64,000 nt of DNA from Nematostella vectensis. Taxonomy: Eukaryota; Cnidaria; Anthozoa; Actiniaria; Edwardsiidae. The stretch spans positions 17,956,471-18,020,470 of the forward strand of contig NC_064037.1 of assembly GCF_932526225.1 (NCBI RefSeq). The letters are read 5' to 3'. The position numbers and the translations under genes were made by a program. This document shows positions 12,501 through 26,636 of this stretch, in pieces; the first letter of the stretch is position 1, and every line of letters begins with the position of its first letter. The notes beneath the pieces were generated by a model. That model saw only the letters and a program-made list of their open reading frames with translations, was not told the origin of the DNA and made no database searches.

Positions 12501-15500
12501 GCCACAAGACCAAGCTGCAAGACCAAGCCAAGCCGCAAGACCAAGACAAGCCGCAAAAACAAGACAAGCCGCAAGACCAAGACAAGCCGCAAAAACAAGA
12601 CAAGCATCAAGACCAAGACCAAGCCGCAAGACCACGACCAAGCCGCAAGACCAGGACAAGCCGCAAGACCAAGACCAAGCCGCAAGACCAAGACAAGCCA
12701 AAAGACCAAGACAAGCCGCAAGACCAAGACAAGCCGCAAGACCAAGACAAGCCGCAAGACCAAGACCAAGCCGCAAGACCAAGGCCAAGCCGCAAGACCA
12801 AGACCAAGCCGCAAGACCAAGACCAAGCCGCAAGACCAAGATAAGCCTCAAGACAAGCCACAAGGCCAAGACAAGCCGCAAGACCAAGACCAAGCCGCAA
12901 GACCAAGACAATCCCCAAGACCAAGACAAGCCCCAAGACCAAGACAAGACCAAGACAAGCTGCAAGACCAAGACAAGCCGCAAGACCAAGACCAAGGCGT
13001 AAAACCAAGACAAGCCACAAGACCAAGCTGCAAGACCAAGCCAAGCGCCGCAAGACCAAGACAAGCATCAAGACCAAGACAAGCCTCAAGACCAAGACAA
13101 AGGGAAAGACCAGGGCAAGCCGCAAGACCAAGACCAAGTCGCAAGACCAAGACAAGCCAAAAGACCAAGACAAGCCAAAAGACCAAGACAAGCCGCAAGA
13201 CCAAGACAAGCCGCAAGACCAAGACCAAGCCGCAAGACCAAGGCCAAGCCGCAAGACCAAGACCAAGCCGCAAGACCAAGACCAAGCCGCAAGACCAAGA
13301 CCAAGCCGCAATACCAAGACAAGCCGCAAGACCAAGACCAAGCCGCAAGACCAAGACAAGCAACAAGACCAAGACAAGCCACAAGACCAAGACAAGCCGC
13401 AAGACCAAGACAAGCCACAAGACCAAGACCAAGCCGCAAGACCAAGACAAGCCGCAAGACCAAGCTGCAAGACCAAGCCAAGCCGCAAGACCAAGACAAG
13501 CCGCAAGACCAAGACAAGCCTCAAGACCAAGACAAAGGGAAAGACCAGGACAAGCAGCAAGACCAAGACAAGCCACAAGACCAAGACAAGTCGCAACACC
13601 AAAACAAGCCGCAAGACCAAGACAAGCAGCAACACCAAGACAAGCCTCGAGACCAAGACAAGCCGCAACACCAAGACAAGCCGCAACACCAAGACCAAGC
13701 CGCAAGACAAAAACAAGCCGCAAGACCAAGACAAGCCGCAAGACCAAGACCAAGGCGCAAGACCAAGACAAGCCACAAGACCAAGACAAGCCGCAAGACC
13801 AAGACAAGCCACAAGACCAAGACCAAGCCGCAAGACCAAGACAAGCCGCAAGACCAAGTTGCAAGACCAAGCCAAGCCGCAAGACCAAGACAAGCCGCAA
13901 GACCAAGACAAGCCAAAAGACAAAGACAAAGGGAAAGACCAGGACAAGCCGCAAGACCAATACCAAGCCGCAGGACCAAGACAAGCCGCAACACCAAGAC
14001 AAGCCGCAACACCAAGACAAGCCGCAAGACCAAGACCAAGCCGCAAGACCAAGACCAAGCCGCAACACCAAGACCAAGCCGCAAGACCAAGACAAGCCAC
14101 AACACCAAGACAAGCCGCAAGACCAAGACAAGCAGCAAGACCAAGACCAAGCCGCAAGACCAAGCCGCAAGACCAAGCCGCAAGACCAAGCTGCAAGACC
14201 AAGCCAAGCCCCAAGAACAAGACAAGCCACAAGACCAAGCTGCAAGACCAAGCCAAGCCGCAAGACCAAGACAAGCCGCAAAAGCAGGACAAGCATCAAG
14301 ACCAAGACAAGCCTCAAGACCAAGACAAAGGGAAAGACCAGGACAAGCCACAAGACCAAAACCAAGCCGCAACACCAAGACAAGCTGCAAGACCAAGACC
14401 AAGCCGCAAGACCAAGACAAGCCAAAAGACCAAGACAAGCCGCAAGACCAAGACAAGCCGCAAGACCAAGACAAGCCGCAAGACCAAGACCAAGCCGCAA
14501 GACCAAGGCCAAGCCGCAAGACCAAGACCAAGCCGCAAGACCAAGACCAAGCCGCAAGACCAAGATAAGCCTCAAGACAAGCCACAAGGCCAAGACAAGC
14601 CGCAAGACCAAGACAAGCCGCAAGACCAAGACCAAGCCGCAAGACCAAGACAATCCACAAGACCAAGACAAGCCCCAAGACCAAGACAAGACCAAGACAA
14701 GCTGCAAGACCAAGACAAGCCGCAAGACCAAGCCTCAAGACCAAGACAAGCCACAAGACCAAGACAAGCCGCAACACCAAGACCAAGCCGCAAGACAAAA
14801 ACAAGCCGCAAGACCAAGACAAGCCTCAAGACCAAGACCAAGGCGTAAGACCAAGACAAGCCACAAGACCAAGACAAGCCACAAGACCAAGACAAGCCGC
14901 AAGACCAAGACAAGCCACAAGACCAAGACCAAGCCGCAAGACCAAGACAAGCCGCAAGACCAAGTTGCAAGACCAAGCCAAGCCGCAAGACCAAGACAAG
15001 CCGCAAGACCAAGACAAGCCGCAAGACCAAGACAAGCCGCAAGACCAAGACAAGCCAAAAGACCAAGTCAAAGGGAAAGACCAGGACAAGCCGCAAGACC
15101 AAGACCAAGCCGCAAGACCAAGACAAGCCGCAACATCAAGACAAGCCGCAACACCAAGACAAGCCGCAAGACCAAGACCAAGCCGCAAGACCAAGACCAA
15201 GCCGCAACACCAAGACCAAGCCGCAAGACCACGACAAGCCACAACACCAAGACAAGCCGCAAGACCAAGACAAGCAGCAAGACCAAGACCAAGCCGCAAG
15301 ACCAAGCCGCAAGACCAAGCTGCAAGACCAAGCCAAGCCCCAAGACCAAGACAAGCCACAAGACCAAGCTGCAAGACCAAGCCAAGCCGCAAGACCAAGA
15401 CAAGCCGCAAAAACAAGACAAGCCGCAAGACCAAGACAAGCCGCAAAAACAAGACAAGCATCAAGACCAAGACCAAGCCGCAAGACCACGACCAAGCCGC

Positions 15501-18500
15501 AAGACCAGGACAAGCCGCAAGACCAAGACCAAGCCGCAAGACCAAGACAAGCCAAAAGACCAAGACAAGCCGCAAGACCAAGACAAGCCGCAAGACCAAG
15601 ACAAGCCGCAAGACCAAGACCAAGCCGCAAGACCAAGGCCAAGCCGCAAGACCAAGACCAAGCCGCAAGACCAAGACCAAGCCGCAAGACCAAGATAAGC
15701 CTCAAGACAAGCCACAAGGCCAAGACAAGCCGCAAGACCAAGACCAAGCCGCAAGACCAAGACAATCCCCAAGACCAAGACAAGCCCCAAGACCAAGACA
15801 AGACCAAGACAAGCTGCAAGACCAAGACAAGCCGCAAGACCAAGCCTCAAGACCAAGACAAGCCGCAAGACCAAGCCTCAAGACCAAGACAAGCCGCAAG
15901 ACCAAGACAAGCCGCAACACCAAGACAAGCCGCAACACCAAGACAAGCCGCAAGACCAAGACCAAGCCGCAAGACCAAGACCAAGCCGCAAGACCAAAAC
16001 GAAGCCGCAAGACCAAGCCGCAAGACCAAGACCAAGCCGCAAGACCAAGACAAGCCGCAAGACCAAGACCAAGCCACAAGACCAAGACCCAGCCGCAAGC
16101 CCAAGACGAAGCCGCAAGACCAAGCCGCAAGACCAAGACAAGCCCCAAGACCAAGACAAGCCCCAAGACCAAGACAAGACCAAGACAAGCTGCAAGACCA
16201 AGACAAGCCGCAAGACCAAGCCTCAAGACCAAGACAAGCCACAAGACCAAGACAAGACCAAGACAAGCCGCAAGACCAAAACAAGCCGCAACACCAAGAC
16301 AAGCCGAAAGACCAAGACCAAGCCGCAAGACCAAGACCAAGCCGCAAGACAAAGCCGCAAGACCAAGACAAGCCGCAAGACCAAGACAAGCCGCAAGACC
16401 AAGACCAAGCCACAAGACCATGACAAGCCGCAAGACCAAGACCAAGCGGTAAGACCAAGACAAGCCTCAAGACAAGCCACAAGACCAAGACCAAGCCGCA
16501 AGACGAAGACCAAGCCACAAGACCAACACAAGCCGCAAGACCAAGACAAGCCGCAAGACCAAGACCAAGCCACAAGACCAAGACAAGCCGCAAGACCAAG
16601 ACAAGCCGCAAGACCAAGACCAAGCCGCAAGACCAAGGCCAAGCCGCAAGACCAAGACCAAGCCGCAAGACCAAGACCAAGCCGCAAGACCAAGACCAAG
16701 CCGCAATACCAAGACAAGCCGCAAGACCAAGACCAAGCCGCAAGACCAAGACAAGCAACAAGACCAAGACAAGCCACAAGACCAAGACAAGCCGCAAGAC
16801 CAAGACAAGCCACAAGACCAAGACCAAGCCGCAAGACCAAGACAAGCCGCAAGACCAAGCTGCAAGACCAAGCCAAGCCGCAAGACCAAGACAAGCCGCA
16901 AGACCAAGACAAGCCTCAAGACCAAGACAAAGGGAAAGACCAGGACAAGCAGCAAGACCAAGACAAGCCACAAGACCAAGACAAGTCGCAACACCAAAAC
17001 AAGCCGCAAGACCAAGACAAGCAGCAACACCAAGACAAGCCTCAAGACCAAGACAAGCCGCAACACCAAGACAAGCCGCAACACCAAGACCAAGCCGCAA
17101 GACAAAAACAAGCCGCAAGACCAAGACAAGCCGCAAGACCAAGACCAAGGCGCAAGACCAAGACAAGCCACAAGACCAAGACAAGCCGCAAGACCAAGAC
17201 AAGCCACAAGACCAAGACCAAGCCGCAAGACCAAGACAAGCCGCAAGACCAAGTTGCAAGACCAAGCCAAGCCGCAAGACCAAGACAAGCCGCAAGACCA
17301 AGACAAGCCAAAAGACAAAGACAAAGGGAAAGACCAGGACAAGCCGCAAGACCAATACCAAGCCGCAGGACCAAGACAAGCCGCAACACCAAGACAAGCC
17401 GCAACACCAAGACAAGCCGCAACACCAAGACAAGCCGCAAGACCAAGACCAAGCCGCAAGACCAAGACCAAGCCGCAACACCAAGACCAAGCCGCAAGAC
17501 CAAGACAAGCCACAACACCAAGACAAGCCGCAAGACCAAGACAAGCAGCAAGACCAAGACCAAGCCGCAAGACCAAGCCGCAAGACCAAGCCGCAAGACC
17601 AAGCTGCAAGACCAAGCCAAGCCCCAAGAACAAGACAAGCCACAAGACCAAGCTGCAAGACCAAGCCAAGCCGCAAGACCAAGACAAGCCGCAAAAGCAG
17701 GACAAGCATCAAGACCAAGACAAGCCTCAAGACCAAGACAAAGGGAAAGACCAGGACAAGCCACAAGACCAAAACCAAGCCGCAACACCAAGACAAGCTG
17801 CAAGACCAAGACCAAGCCGCAAGACCAAGACAAGCCAAAAGACCAAGACAAGCCGCAAGACCAAGACAAGCCGCAAGACCAAGACAAGCCGCAAGACCAA
17901 GACCAAGCCGCAAGACCAAGGCCAAGCCGCAAGACCAAGACCAAGCCGCAAGACCAAGACCAAGCCGCAAGACCAAGATAAGCCTCAAGACAAGCCACAA
18001 GGCCAAGACAAGCCGCAAGACCAAGACAAGCCGCAAGACCAAGACCAAGCCGCAAGACCAAGACAATCCACAAGACCAAGACAAGCCCCAAGACCAAGAC
18101 AAGACCAAGACAAGCTGCAAGACCAAGACAAGCCGCAAGACCAAGCCTCAAGACCAAGACAAGCCACAAGACCAAGACAAGCCGCAACACCAAGACCAAG
18201 CCGCAAGACAAAAACAAGCCGCAAGACCAAGACAAGCCTCAAGACCAAGACCAAGGCGTAAGACCAAGACAAGCCACAAGACCAAGACAAGCCACAAGAC
18301 CAAGACAAGCCGCAAGACCAAGACAAGCCACAAGACCAAGACCAAGCCGCAAGACCAAGACAAGCCGCAAGACCAAGTTGCAAGACCAAGCCAAGCCGCA
18401 AGACCAAGACAAGCCGCAAGACCAAGACAAGCCGCAAGACCAAGACAAGCCAAAAGACCAAGTCAAAGGGAAAGACCAGGACAAGCCGCAAGACCAAGAC

Positions 18501-21500
18501 CAAGCCGCAAGACCAAGACAAGCCGCAACATCAAGACAAGCCGCAACACCAAGACAAGCCGCAAGACCAAGACCAAGCCGCAAGACCAAGACCAAGCCGC
18601 AACACCAAGACCAAGCCGCAAGACCACGACAAGCCACAACACCAAGACAAGCCGCAAGACCAAGACAAGCAGCAAGACCAAGACCAAGCCGCAAGACCAA
18701 GCCGCAAGACCAAGCTGCAAGACCAAGCCAAGCCCCAAGACCAAGACAAGCCACAAGACCAAGCTGCAAGACCAAGCCAAGCCGCAAGACCAAGACAAGC
18801 CGCAAAAACAAGACAAGCCGCAAGACCAAGACAAGCCGCAAAAACAAGACAAGCATCAAGACCAAGACCAAGCCGCAAGACCACGACCAAGCCGCAAGAC
18901 CAGGACAAGCCGCAAGACCAAGACCAAGCCGCAAGACCAAGACAAGCCAAAAGACCAAGACAAGCCGCAAGACCAAGACAAGCCGCAAGACCAAGACAAG
19001 CCGCAAGACCAAGACCAAGCCGCAAGACCAAGGCCAAGCCGCAAGACCAAGACCAAGCCGCAAGACCAAGACCAAGCCGCAAGACCAAGATAAGCCTCAA
19101 GACAAGCCACAAGGCCAAGACAAGCCGCAAGACCAAGACCAAGCCGCAAGACCAAGACAATCCCCAAGACCAAGACAAGCCCCAAGACCAAGACAAGACC
19201 AAGACAAGCTGCAAGACCAAGACAAGCCGCAAGACCAAGCCTCAAGACCAAGACAAGCCGCAAGACCAAGCCTCAAGACCAAGACAAGCCGCAAGACCAA
19301 GACAAGCCGCAACACCAAGACAAGCCGCAACACCAAGACAAGCCGCAAGACCAAGACCAAGCCGCAAGACCAAGACCAAGCCGCAAGACCAAAACGAAGC
19401 CGCAAGACCAAGCCGCAAGACCAAGACCAAGCCGCAAGACCAAGACAAGCCGCAAGACCAAGACCAAGCCACAAGACCAAGACCCAGCCGCAAGCCCAAG
19501 ACGAAGCCGCAAGACCAAGCCGCAAGACCAAGACAAGCCCCAAGACCAAGACAAGCCCCAAGACCAAGACAAGACCAAGACAAGCTGCAAGACCAAGACA
19601 AGCCGCAAGACCAAGCCTCAAGACCAAGACAAGCCACAAGACCAAGACAAGACCAAGACAAGCCGCAAGACCAAAACAAGCCGCAACACCAAGACAAGCC
19701 GAAAGACCAAGACCAAGCCGCAAGACCAAGACCAAGCCGCAAGACAAAGCCGCAAGACCAAGACAAGCCGCAAGACCAAGACAAGCCGCAAGACCAAGAC
19801 CAAGCCACAAGACCATGACAAGCCGCAAGACCAAGACCAAGCGGTAAGACCAAGACAAGCCTCAAGACAAGCCACAAGACCAAGACCAAGCCGCAAGACG
19901 AAGACCAAGCCACAAGACCAACACAAGCCGCAAGACCAAGACAAGCCGCAAGACCAAGACCAAGCCACAAGACCAAGACAAGCCGCAAGACCAAGACAAG
20001 CCGCAAGACCAAGACCAAGCCGCAAGACCAAGACGAAGCCGCAAGACCAAGCCGCAAGACCAAGACCAAGCCGCAAGACCAAGACAAGCCGCAAGACCAA
20101 GACCAAGCCACAAGAACATGACAAGCCGCAAGACCAAGACCAAGCGGTAAAACCAAGACAAGCCGCAAGACCAAGACAAGCCGCAAGACCAAGACCAAGC
20201 CACAAGACCAAGACCAAGCCGCAAGACCAAGCCCCAAGACCAAGACAAGCCCCAAGACCAAGACAAGCCGCAAGACCAAGCCTCAAGACCAAGACAAGCC
20301 ACAAGACCAAGACAAGCCGCAAAACCAAAACAAGCCGCAACACCAAGACAAAGGGAAAGAACAGGACAAGCCTCAAGACCAAAACAAAGGGAAAGACCAG
20401 GACAAGCTGCAAGACCAGGACGAGCCGCAACACCAAGACAAGCCTCAAGACCAAGACTAGCCACAAGACCAAGACAAGCCGCAAACCAAAACAAGCCGCA
20501 ACACCAAGACAAGCCGCAACACCAAGACCAAGCCGCAAGACCAAGACCAAGACGCAAGACCAAGACCAAGCCGCAAAACCAAGCCGCAAGACCAAGACCA
20601 AGCCGCAAGACCAAGACCAAGCCGCAAGACCAAGACCAAGCCGCAAGACCAAGCCGCAAGACCAAGACCAAGTTGCAAGACCAAGACAAGCCGCAAGACC
20701 AAGACCAAGCCACAAGCCCATGACAAGCCGCAAGACCAAGACCAAGGGGTAAGACCAAGACAAGCCTCAAGACAAGCCTCAAGACAAGCCACAAGACCAA
20801 GACCAAGCCGCAAGACGAAGACCAAGCCACAAGACCAAGACAAGCCGCAAGACCAAGACAAGCCGCAAGACCAAGACCAAGCGGTAAGACCAAGACAAGA
20901 CCAAGACAAGCCGCAAGACCAAGACCAAGCCACAAGACCAAGACCAAGCCGCAAGACCAAGCCGCAAGACCAAGACCAAGCCGCAAGACCAAGACCAAGC
21001 CGCAAGACAAAAACAAGCCGCAAGACCAAGACAAGCCTCAAGACCAAGACCAAGGCGTAAGACCAAGACAAGCCACAAGACCAAGACAAGCCACAAGACC
21101 AAGACAAGCCGCAAGACCAAGACCAAGCCACAAGACCAAGACCAAGCCGCAAGACCAAGACAAGCCGCAAGACCAAGTTGCAAGACCAAGCCAAGCCGCA
21201 AGACCAAGACAAGCCGCAAGACCAAGACAAGCCAAAAGACCAAGTCAAAGGGAAAGACCAGGACAAGCCGCAAGACCAAGACCAAGCCGCAAGACCAAGA
21301 CAAGCCGCAACATCAAGACAAGCCGCAACACCAAGACAAGCCGCAAGACCAAGACCAAGCCGCAAGACCAAGACCAAGCCGCAACACCAAGACCAAGCCG
21401 CAAGACCACGACAAGCCACAACACCAAGACAAGCCGCAAGACCAAGACAAGCAGCAAGACCAAGACCAAGCCGCAAGACCAAGCCGCAAGACCAAGCTGC

Positions 21501-24500
21501 AAGACCAAGCCAAGCCCCAAGACCAAGACAAGCCACAAGACCAAGCTGCAAGACCAAGCCAAGCCGCAAGACCAAGACAAGCCGCAAAAACAAGACAAGC
21601 CGCAAGACCAAGACAAGCCGCAAAAACAAGACAAGCATCAAGACCAAGACCAAGCCGCAAGACCACGACCAAGCCGCAAGACCAGGACAAGCCGCAAGAC
21701 CAAGACCAAGCCGCAAGACCAAGACAAGCCAAAAGACCAAGACAAGCCGCAAGACCAAGACAAGCCGCAAGACCAAGACAAGCCGCAAGACCAAGACCAA
21801 GCCGCAAGACCAAGGCCAAGCCGCAAGACCAAGACCAAGCCGCAAGACCAAGACCAAGCCGCAAGACCAAGATAAGCCTCAAGACAAGCCACAAGGCCAA
21901 GACAAGCCGCAAGACCAAGACCAAGCCGCAAGACCAAGACAATCCCCAAGACCAAGACAAGCCCCAAGACCAAGACAAGACCAAGACAAGCTGCAAGACC
22001 AAGACAAGCCGCAAGACCAAGCCTCAAGACCAAGACAAGCCGCAAGACCAAGCCTCAAGACCAAGACAAGCCGCAAGACCAAGACAAGCCGCAACACCAA
22101 GACAAGCCGCAACACCAAGACAAGCCGCAAGACCAAGACCAAGCCGCAAGACCAAGACCAAGCCGCAAGACCAAAACGAAGCCGCAAGACCAAGCCGCAA
22201 GACCAAGACCAAGCCGCAAGACCAAGACAAGCCGCAAGACCAAGACCAAGCCACAAGACCATGACAAGCCGCAAGACCAAGACCAAGCGGTAAGACCAAG
22301 ACAAGCCGCAAGACCAAGACCAAGCCACAAGACCAAGACCCAGCCGCAAGCCCAAGACGAAGCCGCAAGACCAAGCCGCAAGACCAAGACAAGCCCCAAG
22401 ACCAAGACAAGCCCCAAGACCAAGACAAGACCAAGACAAGCTGCAAGACCAAGACAAGCCGCAAGACCAAGCCTCAAGACCAAGACAAGCCACAAGACCA
22501 AGACAAGACCAAGACAAGCCGCAAGACCAAAACAAGCCGCAACACCAAGACAAGCCGAAAGACCAAGACCAAGCCGCAAGACCAAGACCAAGCCGCAAGA
22601 CAAAGCCGCAAGACCAAGACAAGCCGCAAGACCAAGACAAGCCGCAAGACCAAGACCAAGCCACAAGACCATGACAAGCCGCAAGACCAAGACCAAGCGG
22701 TAAGACCAAGACAAGCCTCAAGACAAGCCACAAGACCAAGACCAAGCCGCAAGACGAAGACCAAGCCACAAGACCAACACAAGCCGCAAGACCAAGACAA
22801 GCCGCAAGACCAAGACCAAGCCACAAGACCAAGACAAGCCGCAAGACCAAGACAAGCCGCAAGACCAAGACCAAGCCGCAAGACCAAGACGAAGCCGCAA
22901 GACCAAGCCGCAAGACCAAGACCAAGCCGCAAGACCAAGACAAGCCGCAAGACCAAGACCAAGCCACAAGAACATGACAAGCCGCAAGACCAAGACCAAG
23001 CGGTAAAACCAAGACAAGCCGCAAGACCAAGACAAGCCGCAAGACCAAGACCAAGCCACAAGACCAAGACCAAGCCGCAAGACCAAGCCCCAAGACCAAG
23101 ACAAGCCCCAAGACCAAGACAAGCCGCAAGACCAAGACCAAGCGGTAAGACCAAGACCAAGCGGTAAGACCAAGACAAGCCGCAAGACCAAGACCAAGCC
23201 ACAAGACCAAGACCAAGCCGCAAGACCAAGCCGCAAGACCAAGCCGCAAGACCAAGACCAAGCCGCAAGACCAAGACCAAGCCACAAGACCAAGACCAAG
23301 CCACAAGACCATGACAAGCCGCAAGACCAAGCCTCAAGACCAAGACAAGCCGCTAGACCAAGACAAACCGCAAGACCAAGACAAGACCAAGACAAGCCTC
23401 AAGACCAAGCCAAGGGGAAACACCAAGACAAGCCGCAAGACAAGCCACAAGACCGAGACAAGCCGCAAGACCAAGTCAAGCCTCAAAACCAAGACAAGCC
23501 GCAACACCAAGACAAGTCGCAACACCAAGACCAAGCCGCAAGACCAAGACAAGCCGCAAGACCAAGACAAGCCGCAAGACCAACACAAGCCGTAAGACCA
23601 ACACAAGCCGCAAGACCAAGACAAGCCGCAAGACCAAGACAAGCCGCAAGACCAAGACAAGCCGCAAGACCAAGCCGCAAGACCAAGACCAAGCCGCAAG
23701 ACCAAGACCAAGCCACAAGACCAAGACCAAGCCGCAAGACCAAGCCCCAAGACCAAGACAAGCCTCAAGACCAAGACAAGCCGCAAGACCAAGCCTCAAG
23801 ACCAAGACAAGCCACAAGACCAAGACAAGCCGCAAGACCAAAACAAGCCGCAACACCAAGACAAAGGGAAAGAACAGGACAAGCCTCAAGACCAAAACAA
23901 AGGGAAAGACCAGGACAAGCTGCAAGACCAGGACGAGCCGCAACACCAAGACAAGCCTCAAGACCAAGACTAGCCACAAGACCAAGACAAGCCGCAAACC
24001 AAAACAAGCCGCAACACCAAGACAAGCCGCAACACCAAGACCAAGCCGCAAGACCAAGACCAAGACGCAAGACCAAGACCAAGCCGCAAAACCAAGCCGC
24101 AAGACCAAGACCAAGCCGCAAGACCAAGACCAAGCCGCAAGACCAAGCCGCAAGACCAAGACCAAGTTGCAAGACCAAGACAAGCCGCAAGACCAAGACC
24201 AAGCCACAAGCCCATGACAAGCCGCAAGACCAAGACCAAGGGGTAAGACCAAGACAAGCCTCAAGACAAGCCTCAAGACAAGCCACAAGACCAAGACCAA
24301 GCCGCAAGACGAAGACCAAGCCACAAGACCAAGACAAGCCGCAAGACCAAGACAAGCCGCAAGACCAAGACCAAGCGGTAAGACCAAGACAAGACCAAGA
24401 CAAGCCGCAAGACCAAGACCAAGCCACAAGACCAAGACCAAGCCGCAAGACCAAGCCGCAAGACCAAGACCAAGCCGCAAGACCAAGACCAAGCCACAAG

Positions 24501-26636
24501 ACCAAGACCAAGCCACAAGACCATGACAAGCCGCAAGACCAAGCCTCAAGACCAAGACAAGCCGCTAGACCAAGACAAACCGCAAGACCAAGACAAGACC
24601 AAGACAAGCCTCAAGACCAAGCCAAGGGGAAACACCAAGACAAGCCGCAAGACAAGCCACAAGACCGAGACAAGCCGCAAGACCAAGTCAAGCCTCAAAA
24701 CCAAGACAAGCCGCAACACCAAGACAAGTCGCAACACCAAGACCAAGCCGCAAGACCAAGACAAGCCGCAAGACCAAGACAAGCCGCAAGACCAACACAA
24801 GCCGTAAGACCAACACAAGCCGCAAGACCAAGACAAGCCGCAAGACCAAGACAAGCCGCAAGACCAAGACAAGCCGCAAGACCAAGACCAAGCCACAAGA
24901 ACATGACAAGCCGCAAGACCAAGACCAAGCGGTAAGACCAAGACAAGCCGCAAGACCAAGACCAAGCCACAAGACCAAGACCAAGCCGCAAGACCAAGAC
25001 GAAGCCGCAAGACCAAGCCGCAAGACCAAGACAAGCCCCAAGACCAAGACAAGCCCCAAGACCAAGACAAGACCAAGACAAGCTGCAAGACCAAGACAAG
25101 CCGCAAGACCAAGCCTCAAGACCAAGACTAGCCACAAGACCAAGACAAGACCAAGACAAGCCGCAAGACCAAAACAAGCCGCAACACCAAGACAAGCCGC
25201 AAGACCAAGACCAAGCCGCAAGACCAAGACCAAGCCGCAAAACCAAGCCGCAAGACCAAGACCAAGCCGCAAGACCAAGACAAGCCGCAAGACCAAGACC
25301 AAGACCAAGCCACAAGACCATGACAAGCCGCAAGACCAAGACCAAGCGGTAAGACCAAGACAAGCCTCAAGACAAGCCACAAGACCAAGACCAAGCCACA
25401 AGACCGAGACAAGCCGCAAGACCAAGACAAGGCGCAAGACCAAGACCAAGCCACAAGACCATGACAAGTCGCAAGACCAAGACCAAGCGGTAAGACCAAG
25501 ACAAGACCAAGACCAAGCCGCAAGACAAAGACCAAGCCACAAGACCAAGACCAAGCCACAAGACCAAGACCAAGCCACAAGACCATGACAAGCCGCAAGA
25601 CCAAACCTCAAGACCAAGACAAGCCGCGAGACCAAGACAAACCGCAAGACCAAGACAAGACCAAGACAAGCCTCAAGACCAAGCCAAGGGGAAACACCAA
25701 GACAAGCCGCAAGACAAGCCACAAGACCGAGACAAGCCGCAAGACCAAGTCAAGCCTCAAGACCAAGACAAGCCGCAACACCAAGACAAGCCGCAACACC
25801 AAGACCAAGCCGCAAGACCAAGACAAGCCGCAAGACCAAGACAAGCCGCAAGACCAAGACAAGCCGCAAGACCAACACAAGCCGCAAGACCAAGACAAGC
25901 CGCAAGACCAAGACAAGCCGCAAGACCAAGACCAAGCCGCAAGACCAAGACAAGCCGCCAGACCAAGACAAGCCACAAGACCAAGACAAGCCGCGAGACC
26001 AAGACAAGCCACAAGACCAAGACAAGCCACAAGACCAAGACAAGCCGCGAGACCAAGACAAACCGCAAGACCAAGACAAGACCAAGACAAGCCTCAATAC
26101 CAAGCCAAGGGGAAACACCAAGACAAGCCGCAAGACAAGCCACAAGACCGAGACAAGCCGCAAGACCAAGACAAGCCTCAAGACCAAGACAAGCCTCAAG
26201 ACCAAGACAAGCCGCAACACCAAGACAAGCCGCAAGACTAAGACAAGCCGCAAGACCAAGACCAAGCCGCAAGACCAAGACCAAGCCGCAAGACCAAGCC
26301 AAGCCGCAAGACCAAGACAAGCCGCAAGACCAAGACAAGCCTCAAGACCAAGACAAGCCGCAAGACCAAGACAAAGGGAAAGAACAGGACAAGCCTCAAG
26401 ACCAAGACAAAGGGAAAGACCAGGACAAGCCGCAAGACCAGGACAAGCCGCAACACCAAGACAAGCCGCAAGACCAAGACCAAGCCGCAAGACCAAGACC
26501 AAGCTGCAAGACCAAGCCAAGCCCCAAGACTAAGACAAGTCACAAGACCAAGACAAGACCAAGACAAGCTGCAAGACCAATACAAGCCGCAAGACCAAGC
26601 CTCAAGACCAAGAAAAGCCACAAGACCAAGACAAGA
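6482..26636. repeat. 20-kb satellite-like array of an 18-bp unit with higher-order structure
   Basis: The consensus is CAAGACCAAGACAAGCCG, with 19-bp (CAAGACCAAGACCAAGCCG), 12/13-bp and other variants. The + strand is almost free of T, so stop codons are rare in all six frames and ORFs of over 1,000 codons appear on both strands. They translate as KTKTSR, PQDQDK or ARPRQA on + and LVLVLR, CLGLAA or SCGLSW on -, so the ORFs are composition artefacts. Rare variants (GACAAAGGGAAAGACC, GGCGTAAG, CGCTAG, TTGAAAG) mark higher-order blocks: about 987 bp (7336 to 8323), 1,212 bp (23351 to 24563) and 2.8-3.4 kb (12024, 14842, 18255, 21054). Units nearest 6482 are the most diverged and share a frame with the exon before them. 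Confidence 0.97.

Noticed and set aside
6434-15698. Giant open frames (up to 1,237 codons) encoding KTKTSR/PQDQDK or Leu-Val-Arg-rich proteins on both strands
   Set aside because: All six frames are open because the unit lacks T on one strand; peptides are pure repeat, frames drift with 19-bp units, and no start context or domain supports coding.
6482-26636. Possible centromere because of higher-order satellite structure
   Set aside because: It lies between ordinary genes, is only 20 kb, and seems to start in an exon; sequence alone gives no support for centromere function.
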